Source: Platerodrilus igneus (lineage: Eukaryota > Arthropoda > Insecta > Coleoptera > Lycidae). From it: a DNA stretch of 64,000 bases. How positions within the stretch are numbered: the stretch's first letter is position 1; every line of letters starts with the position of its first letter. Under the pieces are notes generated by a model. The model saw only the letters and a list, made by a program, of their open reading frames with translations. It made no database searches and was not told the DNA's origin. Of the stretch, positions 24,486-34,717 are shown piece after piece. The stretch is from contig JARFIW010000941.1 in assembly GCA_036346225.1 (NCBI GenBank), positions 2,718,001-2,782,000 on the forward strand, given 5' to 3'. The translations under genes and the position numbers were made by a program.

Positions 24486-25480
24486 TTATACTATTAAATT
24501 AATCTTACTCTTCGGTTTATTAATAGATCCAGTATACGTTCTTAATTTAATATTGGTATAAAGCAATGGCACGTTCCTGAAAAACTTCCTAAAAATATTA
24601 AATGGCATACAGCTCAGACCTGCACCCGTATCGACCTCCATCATCGATGGCCGTTTGTTCAGTTTTAGGTCTACATAAATAGGATTCACTCCGCAACAAT
24701 CAATTGAATTGAACATGTCAACGTACTTAACATCCGCTGAAACTTCTTCTACAAAATTCATAGCTTTTTCCCTCCGGCAAGCGTCTGCAATGTGACCCTT
24801 CTTTTTGCATTTTCTACATGTGAGTCTTTTATACTTGCAATTTAAAAAACTGTGACCTCCTTTATTGCAGGCAAAACAAACCGCTTCTTTCGTAACTCGA
24901 ATTGGCTGCTCCTGTGGGGAGGGTATCTTAACGGACTTTTGTCCATTTAAACCTTACCGAAGTCTATTTACACTATTTACATCCATAACCCTTCTGGTTT
25001 TCTTTAAAATTGACTTCGTAAAGTTCCGTCAGCGACTTCGTTTCAGACTCTTCACATAACCTATCTAAAATTAAACCTGAATTAAGCCCAGTAACAAATT
25101 CATCTTTCACTCTTTCGTCTAGTGAATTTCCAAATTTACACGATGCTGCCATCTGTTTCACTTTAACAACCTATTCGCTAATACTCTTGCCATTTTGCTT
25201 TAAATTGTAGACCCGAATCCTTGCGAAAAATGCTCACGCGTATTTTATACTGACTATTCAGTATTTCTATCAGTTCAGCGTACGTTTTTACGTTTGGAAG
25301 CATTGGAAAACATAAATTTTTCAAGGTTTTATAAACACCTTCATCCACCTTCGTTAATAGCACCGCCACCTTCCGCTCTTCTTCAATTCCATTGGCTTGA
25401 AGATACTGGTCCAACCTTTCGGAAAATATTTCCCAGTCGTCCCCCGACTGGAACTCTTTAATAGTAAATAGCTATCGCTT
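24486..25480 (-). pseudogene. Gypsy gag and protease, degraded
   Basis: On the minus strand: a gag segment with LDQYLQANGIEEERKVA-type MDQYLQANGIEEERK (25414 downwards), YAELIEILNSQY, VKQMAASCKFGNSLDERV, then two zinc knuckles at about 24880-24790, the second CRKCKKKGHIADAC (C-x2-C-x4-H-x4-C), then the protease active site VDTGAGLSCMPF at about 24630. Gag would assemble particles and bind RNA, and the protease would cleave the polyprotein. Frames change near 25180 and 24970. Confidence 0.8.
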
Positions 25481-25608
25481 ACAATGACAGTGTTACTCAT
25501 TCTTCACCAAAAAAGATTGTTGCTTCTAAATACACGGGGTATACTACCAGTATATTGCACTATTGCCATTAAAACCCAAACATGGTTTTCCTCGTCGCCA
25601 TTTTGCAA

Positions 25609-25751
25609 CGTACTCAACTAGTGCTAGAATAAAACGTAAGTCGTGTTGTACATTATTTATTCTCAAAAGGTCAAAATTAATTACAATAACAAAATCGAGG
25701 CGAATTACCGTTATCTTTTCCATGCCCACTACTTATTCTCGATACACTACA
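25609..25751 (-). repeat. Gypsy LTR (5' LTR in element orientation)
   Basis: About 143 bp, matching 22662-22805. Just inside it on the minus strand lies TGGCGACGAGG, a possible primer site whose tRNA I cannot name. Confidence 0.85.
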
Positions 25752-25755
25752 TTTA

Positions 25756-26215
25756 GTTTCGATCTATGACCTAGGATCGTGGTCAAAATAATAATTTCAA
25801 GTTTGACATTTATGACATAAATTGAAGATGACTTTGATTTATTGATGTTCGAAATATTTCGTTTGAGTACATTAGGTGAAAATTTTAAAGTTTAAAAGAA
25901 TGATTGCCTTCAATTTGTGTTGCGCCTTGGAACGACTTTTTAGGTAGCCAATATGCTTAACGTGAAATCAGCTGATTAATTCTTATTGTTAAATTTCATA
26001 TAAATTCAATAACTTAAGGATTGGAAAACATTTTTTAACATGTTTCTATTTATACAATTGGGAGGTGGTTATTAAAAAAGTGGCGATTACGTTACCGTAA
26101 GGCTTAAGCAGTCGTTTTTTTTGTATTTATTTTGAGGTGGAAAAACTCATTATGATTTAAGCTATCTCCTTGGTAGATTTTAACTATGGCGGGTTTACAC
26201 TTGTCAGATATCACA
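25756..26215. repeat. Penelope left inverted arm, inner part
   Basis: Reverse-complement match of about 28830-29275 with occasional substitutions and short indels. The outermost 57 bases of the same arm lie at 22599-22655, beyond the inserted gypsy. It includes the inverted motif GGTTTACACTTGTCAGATA near 26190, which matches the tandem repeats at 28687-28890. Confidence 0.88.
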
Positions 26216-26297
26216 ACAAACATACAGGGAGTATTTACAAGTCGGGTATGGGCCTGATATTTGTATTTGTTTTATACACTTAGACAATCTAAACCTA

Positions 26298-28515
26298 ATG
26301 CTATCGCATGCCAAAAAATCACTAACGTTCCTAATAAAATGCAGAAACAAAGAAATAATACCTAAAGGATTCAGAATCAAATTTGGTCAGACCAGCAATA
26401 AACTATCGAGGATTCTTGAAAGAGCAAGCTACAGTATGATGAGGGAAAGACTACAAAATCATCGACATATTATTTATAAGTTAATACAAGATATTGAGGG
26501 CATTAAAAATTTTATACGAATAAAGGTAACAAAATATGATTTTGATAAAATTCGGCTTTGTGCAAAAACCTACTACGAATCAGAATTTTCCAAACAAAAA
26601 GAAATTCACATACAGAAATTTAATAACCTATTTATAAAGAAAAATAACACACAAACTAAAACGTTAGAAAAAGCAACACCATGCTAAACACCGTCATAAA
26701 TTTATCAAACAGAACTATTAACAACACCGAAAAATTATTTCTATCAAAAGGCCTGAACTTTACAGTAACACCAAAATCAATACCAACCTTTGAAATAATC
26801 AGCTGTATTGAGAAAAAAGCAAACCAACTCGAAGAAAATCAAGCAAACAAATTTAGAGTACGATGCAAAATCGAAATAGAAAGGAATCACAAAATAAAAA
26901 CAAATGTAAGTAGTAATGAAATCAAAACAATTCGCAATATAAATAAACGATAACTCAATTATAATTCTACCTGCTGACAAAGGCAAGGCAACAGTAGTAA
27001 TGAATAAAAACGATTACAACACAAAAGTCTAGGAACTGTTGAATACTGAGGATTACACTAGTTTAGAAACGGACCCGACAAAACCAATTGAAAATAAAAT
27101 AAACAAAACTCTATATAAATTTAAAAATGAATTTGAAGACAAAGAAAAAGGCAAACTAGTCCCACATTACGGTAAACCACCCCACTTTTACGGTCTACCA
27201 AAAATTCATAAAAAAGACATTCCTTTAAGACCTATCATAAGCTCCATAGATTTACCATGCGATTATTTAGCAATATTTCTCCTAAAAATTATAAATCCAT
27301 TAGCAGGCAAAACGAACTCTTTTATAAAAAACAACCAACACTTTTTAGAAAAATTATTAAACATAAAAATTGAAAATACACACACAATGGTAAGTTTTGA
27401 TGTAGTAAATCTCTTCACAAATGTCCTTATAAACAAAACACTTAATATTATAAAAGACAAACTAGAAAAAGATGACAACCTTAAAGAAAGAACAAAATCA
27501 AGTATAACATCGATTCTGGAATTACTTGGTTTATGCGTCAATAACACATATTTTCAAATAAGTGACCAATCCTACAAAGAGAATTTCGGAATGGCGATAG
27601 GAAGTCCACTATCGCCAATCTTTAGTAATATATTCATGGTGAAATTCTAAAAAGATGTAATATTCACACAAGAATTGAAACCACTAATCTGGCGGAGATA
27701 CGTAGATGATATCTATGTTATTTGACCTCATAATGTAGAACTAATTAAAAACTTTGTATATTCAATTAACAAAATAGAACCAACTATTAAATTCACTTAT
27801 GAATTAGAACAACATAGAAAAATTCCGTTTTTAGATATTCTAGTTAGCAAAAACGATACAACAATTAATTCAAGCCACCACACTGCGTCAAACGAGGAAT
27901 TATCAAAACCATCTAAAATAGAGCAAAATTAATATCATCAAACGAAGAAATTTTAAAGAAAGAGAAAGATCTAATTAGATATACACTAATAAAAAACAAA
28001 TATTCTAGAAGAATAATAGAGAAAGAAATGAATAAAGTCCCAAAAAATAAAGAAGAAGAAAACAAAAATAACGATACGATACATAAAAGGATTCTCCGAA
28101 AAATACCAAAGAATAGGAAACAAATTCATAATTAAATCAGAATTTAGAACCAACTATTCACTAAGAGCACAATTATCAAAAACAAAGCCCAAAAACGCAA
28201 TACAAAGTTCAAAAAACTGCATCTACAGAATACCGTGCGAATATAACAAGTTTTATATAGGGCAAAGTTCCAGACCATTTGAAGTTCGACTAAAATAACA
28301 TAAATTATATATAAAAGAATAGAAAATTTGGAAAATCCATGATTTACCAACATGCATGAGACTCCAGTCATAAAATAAAATAAGAGGACACAAAAATGAA
28401 GAAAGCCACCAAAAACGCAAAATTAAAGAAGCTGCTTGTATAACCCTACATAAAAATAACTGCGTAGCAAACGAATCCGTGATTTTCGATAAACAATGGA
28501 TTCCATTACTATAAG
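26298..28515 (+). pseudogene. Penelope-like reverse transcriptase with GIY-YIG endonuclease
   Basis: N-terminal region from the ATG at 26298 (FLIKCRNKEIIPKGFRIKF), then ADKGKATVVMNKNDY at about 26975, the RT palm with FYGLPKIHK, RPIISSIDLPCDYLA, VSFDVVNLFTNV (motif A aspartate), FGMAIGSPLSPIFSNIFM (motif B), and the catalytic YVDD at about 27700. The C-terminus shows the GIY-YIG endonuclease start CIYRIPCEYNKFYIGQSSR at about 28220. These domains together define Penelope-like elements, which prime reverse transcription at a nick. Stops occur at about 27030, 27650, 27725, 27930 and 28130 onwards; the gene is dead but every core motif remains legible. Confidence 0.9.
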
Positions 28516-28686
28516 AAATAACAAATGAAAATCAAGTGCCCACAGTATCTAGTTAGCATTGCTAGTTTTTCCAGGGTTTTCCTTGCGATATTAACATGAA
28601 ATACAGCCTACATACATGACTTTTATTTGTACATACAATAACTAATCACATAACAATAAACATATTAGCAACCCCAGCAAAACAAC

Positions 28687-28890
28687 ATTGGCATCTGACA
28701 AGTGTAAACCCGCAATAGGGTTACCTCAAAACCATTTACAATCTTCGTTGAACAATATTGGTATCTGACAAGTGTAAACCCGCTTTAGGTCGCCTCAGAA
28801 TGATATAAAATATTTATAACACAAGATTGGTATCTGACAAGTGTAAACTCGCCATAAGGTCGCCTCAGAACCATGTTAAAATTTACCAAA
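28687..28890 (+). repeat. Three tandem ~70-bp repeats in the Penelope 3' region
   Basis: TATCTGACAAGTGTAAAC recurs, with one variant, starting near 28691, 28760 and 28831, followed each time by a YGC...GG-TNRCCTCA block. The third unit runs into the right inverted arm, and a single inverted copy of the motif ends the left arm. Confidence 0.9.
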
Positions 28891-29372
28891 ATCATAATGA
28901 GTTTTCCCCTTCAAAATAAATATAAAAAAACGACGTAATCGCCACTTCTTTAATAACTTTTCTCCCAATTGTACAAATAGAAATATGTTAAAAAATGTTT
29001 TCCAATCCTCAAGTTATTAAATTTATATCAAATTTAACAATAAGAATTTATCAGCTGATTTCACGTTAAGCGTATTGGCTACCTAAAAAGTCGTTCCCAG
29101 GTGCAATACAAATTGAAGGCAATCATTCTTTTAAACTTTAAAATTTTTCACCTAATGTACTCAAACCAAATATATCGATTATCAATAAATCAAAGACACC
29201 TTCAATTTATGTCAAAATGTCAAACTTGAAATTATTATTTTGACAACGATGCTAGGTCATGGATCGAAACGTAAATAAAGATGATTTTAAAAACTATGAA
29301 TGGTTTAATTCCCAAAGAAGATTAAAAAAAGTGCTAAACAAACCACAACAAACATACAAGAAGTGTTTGCAA
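28830..29372. repeat. Penelope right inverted arm
   Basis: Inverse partner of the left arm. Unlike the left arm it is uninterrupted and therefore shows the empty site of the gypsy insertion (single ATTTA at about 29271). Confidence 0.88.
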
Positions 29373-29883
29373 GTAGAGAGATTTCGTTTTTAAAATTAAC
29401 AATTATCAAATAATATTTAACGTCTACGATTTCTCAAGAAAGACTTAATGGGCTATCAATTATTGCAATAGAGAATGATGTATGTAAAGAAGTAGACAAG
29501 AATGAAGTTCTAATCAAATTCGCGACTATAAAGTCAAAGCGACTTTTCTTTTTTAAAATTAAGTTTTTTTGCGATGTTTGTAAACTTCTAAACAGTTTTT
29601 TATATTTAAAATAATATATATTTTTATGAAATGAAGTTCCTTTTCGTGCAATGTATACTTAAGTTAGTGCATTTTATTTTATGTAAAAAAATTACTATTT
29701 CCTTTTTGTACGTCTTTTGTTTGTTATTTACATTTGAGTATGTACGTACAAAACTAATATATCTATATTGATTTTTTTTATTATAAACAAGTTAAAATTT
29801 ATCTATATATTGTCATTTTCAAAAAAAAGTGCTGCTTAAATCTTGTTTACATCGAGGCGCTATAACTCTTAGAGTCGGCACTG
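29373..29883 (+). pseudogene. ZMYM1-like hAT transposase, fragment 3, and hAT right end
   Basis: Coding sequence resumes at the 12-bp duplication, finishing the dimerisation domain: after a frame change it reads LNGLSIIAIENDVCKEVD at about 29448, a C-terminus typical of this family. Coding similarity ends near 29545; AT-rich tail follows. The sequence TCGGCACTG at 29875-29883 is a plausible hAT right terminus. Repeat R starts at the very next base, where GATATAAC (29884-29891) could be an 8-bp target duplication whose left partner is not recognisable next to this truncated copy. Confidence 0.7.
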
Positions 29884-30523
29884 GATATAACGCATCAAAA
29901 AAATAGCGACAGTCATCATATTTTTAAAAAAACCATAAACATAGGTTAGCTTGCTTGAATTACAGTTGCCAATTAGAAAATAAAATGGGCAATATACGCG
30001 CGCACCTGCAATTGAATAATTTAGGTTATAGGCGCTCTACTTTTAAAGTCTCTGACTGTAAAACGTGGCAACTTTTTGCTTTAGTGAAAAAGCTCTCTAT
30101 TTAATTGGTTTTCCGTTACAACTTAAGCTGCAACGACAATTTCTCTAGTTCAAATATTATTACCTCGTGATTTCTTAGCGAAAGCCAGCTGGCTTTGTGG
30201 TTGTGGCTCAGGGGAAATCATTTTTGCAAATCACAAAATTAGCAAAATAAGTACAAAAAGGATTTTATATGAAACTTTATTACTGCATAAAAATTCACCG
30301 AAATTTATACAAGCGCTTATGGTGCGTCTTACTATGTTGCATACATAATGTATTTGATTCATATCTCGTACGACATACGAGAACCTTTATTATGAAAAGC
30401 TTGTTGCTGAAATAACCTCACATGCATAGAATTATACGCCAATATTGCTTTTATCGGTGACTTCTCACGCTGAATTAAAATTTAAACTATGGTCATTTAA
30501 TATAAAAACACGATTGCCAAGAA
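29884..30523. repeat. Unidentified repeat R, right copy
   Basis: Direct-orientation copy of 16955-17623, about 640 bp. It starts immediately after the hAT right terminus. Differences from the left copy are scattered substitutions and small gaps, so the duplication is not very recent. Confidence 0.9.
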
Positions 30524-30885
30524 GTTTACACTTATCAAAATGAGTTTCAGGTATACGATGCTTCGAAAAAAATCAACCTTTCAAAGTTGACGTAAGCAAT
30601 TGAATTTAAATGCACCTAACTTAATCATAAGCCGTTAGAGGATCCAAGGCTTTTCCGGAAGTAAACAGTTTTTAGAATACAGTAACAACGAAATGTTGAA
30701 TAGCGAAAGCGAAATATAAGCGCATAGTCTTACGCTTTAATCCTCTTTAGCCGAAACTAGTTGCCTAACTCTACATCATGTATATGTTCACTTAATTGTT
30801 TTGTGTAGGCAATAAAAACATGATTGGACCTATACACCTTTATGAAATTCAAAACGCATTAAAAGGAAACAGTATAACATATCCC
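30524..30885. other. No gene recognised; holds SINE target
   Basis: No coding signal. The right end, AGTATAACATATCCC at 30871-30885, is the left target duplication of the second SINE. Confidence 0.6.
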
Positions 30886-31182
30886 TTACATGTGATTTTC
30901 CAATGCTTCACCCAAAGGTACTACATTGGCCTGGAGCGAGTTTTTTTACCTGGAAAATTTGGAATTTTGCCGAACCCTTGCCGTTCCAAACAAGGTGGGG
31001 ATCTTTAACGTGCGTGACAACACTCACACACGGGAGCTCCATTTTACCTCTCATTCGAACGAGGGTGTATTTTTGTGAAAAATGTTCGTCTAACATTTTT
31101 CAAGCGGACCGTGTCGGGATTCGAATCCGAAACCTCGGGCGTAGTAGTGACACACATACCACTACGCCACACGGAACCGCCT
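30886..31182 (-). mobile_element. tRNA-derived SINE, copy 2
   Basis: About 297 bp between imperfect 15-bp duplications (30871-30885 and 31183-31197, two mismatches). In minus orientation the head has a good A box, TGGCGTAGTGGTA (plus-strand 31157-31169), and a B box, GGATTCGAATCCC (plus-strand 31116-31128), the two parts of an internal RNA polymerase III promoter. The middle, around 30970-31065, is the part best conserved with copy 1. SINEs of this kind are copied by the machinery of a partner LINE; the partner is not identifiable here because the LINE in this window has a different tail. Confidence 0.88.
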
Positions 31183-31197
31183 AGTGTAACACATCCC

Positions 31198-31783
31198 GCG
31201 TCGATTTTCCATAATGCTATTCAACGAATGAATTTATGATTGTTGTACCTATAAGTGTGTAAGTAGTACAAAACCCAAAGCGACATAAAAATTTCCGCTC
31301 ATTTAAACTAATATAAAAATGTAAGAAGTTCCTCTTATAAGAAGTGTATAGAGATTGTGTGTATATAGAATATATGTTTGTGGAGGAGAGATAGACTTGC
31401 ATTAACCTAATCACCTTGCTCTGCTTGTCTGTCTCATAAACGTTGAGGACATTTTTGTTCTTTAAACACATCATACTGGGTAAGCCATGTTATGCAATAT
31501 TTGCACAAAGTAATCTTATAAACCCTTAGTCCGTTTATTAAATATATGTAAGATAAGACATACATTAACCTTATCATCGCGCTAATCACACGTCGTTCTG
31601 TGTCTGTGCCTGTCATTCAACTACGTGACCGCTAATGTTATTAACTCTTTCGCTAGACCTGTTTTACCATATTTGGTTAATGCCAAATTTTGTACATAGT
31701 TGCACATACAAACAAATTCTTCCACAATATTCGCACATTTTTTTTTTTAATTAAACTAGAGTAACAAGTTCTAAACATAAATG
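31198..31783. other. No gene recognised; degenerate internal repeat
   Basis: Two related stretches, beginning AATATATGT near 31370 and 31541, each continue into a CATTAACCT-ATCA block and then TCTG-rich sequence. No coding or RNA-gene signal was found. Confidence 0.5.
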
Positions 31784-32043
31784 ATTTTTTCGCGACTGAA
31801 TATATTTGACCGGTCACTTTCGGTTTAAACCAATCTGTTTTTGCGCAGTTTGGTCATCAGAAAACCGGAAGTTCCCCTCCGGTACCGCCATATTGAAATA
31901 ATAACTGGTCTCTTTTGGTTTTAACCGTGTTGTAGATGTAGTTACTGTTGGTTGGTCATTGAGGCGGAGTTTGTCATAGCCTACAATTTACCCTAAATTC
32001 CAATGTTCATTGTTTTTAAATTAGACTATTTAATTAATAAAAT

Positions 32044-33210
32044 ATGGAAAACAACACAGAAGAAATGATAGAGTATACATTAAATCACGCCGGTAGAGAT
32101 TATGTTGTTATAACCTCCTTTACAACAGCAAACAAGGTTAGAAATGGTGAGTATTTTAATTCCATATTCAGATTCTATCACAATTACGGACTTTATTCTA
32201 TAGATCCTGAAGCTGCACAAAATTTGCTTTATGAAATGGGCCTTCTTTCATCGGAAGATTTAACTCTTATTGTTGTAATCGAAGACAATAATCGTGAGTA
32301 AAAGATTTTTATATAAATTGCTTAACTATTACAACAGTTTGAATTGTAGAGCCTGAGGCAGCATTAAGTAGAATTGATGAGTTACTGTCTGTTAGTTATT
32401 TAAAAGAAACGGATCAGAAAGAGAATAGTAAGTATGCACATGCACATTGCTTTTAAAGACTTTACATAAATATATAAATGATGCAGTCATATGGACATCA
32501 AAGAAAGAAACAGTGCAGGACCATGACGCTACAGAAGAATTACTTATATTTAGAAATAAATTGAATTCGAAATTCAATGATAAACGTACTGTTAAATCTA
32601 AGTTGTGGAATGATATAGCCGTTCAAATCAATAATGTGGGTTATAATCTGGGGAGTCAAGCAGGTGAGAAATGTAGACAGAAGCTTATTTTGCCTACATA
32701 AACGGAGTGAAAAAGACTGGCACAGAAAGAATAGATCTGCCTCCATTTTATGATATGCTACATTCAATATTTGGTAGGTCATTGCTATTCATTGTAATTA
32801 GACGTATTATTACTAATAGCATTTTTATTTTAGGAGATAAGCACAAATGCAGTCCATCATTTTTCTTGGACTCTGAACTCCCTGAAATGACTTGTATATT
32901 AGAGCAGTCTGATAATTTATTACCCAAAAATGTGGATCTATACAGTAGCGAGTCTTTTCAAGAAATTACATATCCGACAACATCTAAGCAAGTGACTAAC
33001 CGATTTTAAATAAAAAATTCTATAAAGTTGTCTTCCAATACCAATACAAAATTAAAAATAATACAAGAGGAATTTCATAAATATCGCGAGGAAAGAAATC
33101 ATCAGTTCAATTCATTGCAAGCGATTTTACAGCAACAGCTGGAACAAAAAAATCAGTTTTTAGAATTGTGGACATGGGTGAAAACCATACAACCGCTATC
33201 AGTCAAATAA
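32044..33210 (+). pseudogene. Harbinger SANT/Myb-like accessory protein gene, spliced
   Basis: Exon 1 (32044-32293) starts MENNTEEMIEYTLNHAGRDY, a part I do not recognise. Splice sites GT at 32294 and AG at 32348-32349, then GT at 32428 and AG at 32485-32486, give introns of 56 and 59 nt and keep the frame open. Exon 3 carries a trihelix/SANT-like DNA-binding domain: IWTSKKE, ELLIFRNKL, KLWNDIAVQINNVGYN, then GEKCRQK. A 1-nt frameshift near 32680 is needed to reach YINGVKKTGTE; a further intron may lie at about 32776-32835. The 3' part (33028-33210) is glutamine-rich and coiled-coil-like. Such proteins bind transposon ends and help the Harbinger transposase enter the nucleus. Confidence 0.72.
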
Positions 33211-34224
33211 CGCCATCAATGACTACACGTAAGCGGAAGCACGATCAGATGGATACATAATCGCCTTCGACAGTTGATTAAAACCAATATGATTCATCTT
33301 CTGATCGTCATGAAAATGTTTAAAACGTGTAGATTATAAGCAGACATTTTTTGTATGCCTTAATAATAGTGCTGTATAATTGTTATGTATTTAACATTGA
33401 ACTTTGTAGTTTCTTCATTCTTGATATAAATATAAATGTATTCGTTCTTGTGGAATTGATTGTCTTGCTGTATTTGAACAAACGTTTAGATATTTTATGA
33501 ACCCTAAAATGTGGACCAAAATAAATGATATTGATGTAATTTTATAGTTTACACTGATCTTTCTGGGACTACTTCGAAGTGTAAAAAGAAGTTTTTTAAC
33601 TAATTACAAAAATAGGGCTTTTAAAAACCTTTCAATGACTGAAAGCAGAAAATAATAATTTTACTTATGAATGTTTGAAGGTAGAACTTTGAAAATTAAG
33701 GCTCTAGTAAGTACCTTCAGACTACAGTTAAAGTATAATTTGGTTAACTAAATTTTCAAGATTGGGAAATTTAGTCAACTACAGTAAACGTATTTCATTT
33801 AATAGTATTCTAAAGAATTTAGAAGCATTGCTAATTAATTTCTCATTTTTATTCTGTTCACTGATGATATTTCTGACTATCTCTGAATTCTTAATATATC
33901 AGTTGTTTTTGTCGACTATAGGTCGTATCTGATAGTAAACAATTTGCTTTCTAGGACGTGGTTTTGAGATGAATGATAAATCATTTGAAATCTAAATGTA
34001 TTACAAAATACAATACACACTTTTTTAATAAGACATTATATACATCAAGATTATGCTTTGATGATATAAAAAGAAAATAAGTAATGTAAAAGAAAATTAC
34101 AGTATTGCAAAGATGGAACTAATAAAGGTTGAATTTAATTAAAATGTTTAGCATGATTTAATACAAAGTTAGAAAATTCATAAATAATTACTGCCTAAGC
34201 ATTCTACAAATGTTATTTTCTTTT

Positions 34225-34310
34225 ATTTCCTCCAGAATTCTGTCATCTCTATTTTATGTAGGTCTTGATTTCCTCCAGAATTCTGTCATCTCTATTTTAT
34301 GTAGGTCTTG
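34225..34310. repeat. Perfect 43-bp tandem duplication
   Basis: 34225-34267 and 34268-34310 are identical (unit begins ATTTCCTCCAGAATTCTG). It lies just downstream of the transposase stop in minus orientation. Confidence 0.97.
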
Positions 34311-34344
34311 ATGTACTAAATCTCTGTTGTTCTACAGGTTCATT

Positions 34345-34717
34345 CTACTCATCTCCCAGCACATAGCAAAAATTATGAAGCATAAATGCCGAATTGGCAA
34401 TTTCAATAGTTTTTGCAGCAAAGTAACCATTGATGAATGTTAGGCACCTCCGTCTTCCTCTAACAAGACCAAAACTATGTTCAATTGCAACTCGATCAGC
34501 ACTTAATTTATAGTTATGATGCTTTTGAGCTCTAGTTATGCCTGGTACTAGACGATATGGTGTCATCAGGAAAATGCGCTATCTCCAATTCAATGCCACT
34601 CTCGGTTAGGGAAATACTGTTCTGGCCCATGATCTTTAATGCTGCGTGCCATTACGGACAAAGAAAATACCTACAAAATATTAAAGGTTATTTTAGACAT
34701 TGGTTTCAGTGAAGACT
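34345..34717 (-). pseudogene. Harbinger transposase, 3' part
   Basis: Minus strand: near 34690 a frame reads RSIKDHGPEQYFPNREWH then IGDSA (second catalytic aspartate region), and after a frameshift the run 34566-34345 has MTPYRLVPGI, ADRVAIEHSFGLVRGRRR (the conserved glutamate in IEHSFG) and IANSAFMLHNFC. This is the C-terminal half of the DDE_4/Harbinger nuclease. It is cut at 34717 by the TTAA of the piggyBac. A stop and a frameshift lie between 34560 and 34620. Confidence 0.82.

Larger units (their letters stand above)
22656..25750 (-). mobile_element. Mag-like Ty3/gypsy element inside the Penelope arm, internally deleted
   Basis: Short LTRs of about 144 bp (22662-22805 and 25609-25751) frame a minus-strand gag-pol remnant. 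Flanks ATTTA at 22651-22655 and 25751-25755 look like a 5-bp duplication, and the uninterrupted Penelope right arm carries a single ATTTA at the matching place. Order on the minus strand: gag, two zinc knuckles, protease, reverse transcriptase, RNase H; integrase is not found, so the 3.1-kb copy has lost sequence between RNase H and the 3' LTR. LTR ends are ambiguous by up to six bases on the left side. Confidence 0.85.
22599..29372 (+). mobile_element. Penelope-like element with inverted terminal arms
   Basis: Bounded by a 12-bp duplication, GTAGAGAGATTT, within ZMYM1-like coding sequence that continues on both sides. It encodes a Penelope-type reverse transcriptase with GIY-YIG endonuclease on the plus strand. 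The left end (22599-22655 plus 25756-26215) and right end (about 28830-29372) are inverted copies of each other over some 500 bp, the inverted arrangement known for Penelope terminal repeats. A second short match in direct orientation (CACAACAAACATACA at about 26211 and 29344) suggests the remains of a direct terminal repeat. Net length without the inserted gypsy is about 3.7 kb. Confidence 0.88.

Noticed and set aside
28687..28890. CRISPR-like direct repeats
   Set aside because: Three diverged tandem units inside a Penelope-like 3' region, in a eukaryotic context, without uniform spacers.
16955..30523. Repeat R pair as LTRs of one 13.6-kb retroelement
   Set aside because: The interior begins in the middle of hAT coding and ends with a hAT terminus. 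No primer site or polypurine tract lies next to R.
31110..31182. tRNA-like sequence with A and B boxes
   Set aside because: It is the head of a SINE; it recurs at 19050-19118 and sits inside target duplications, so it is not a stand-alone tRNA gene.
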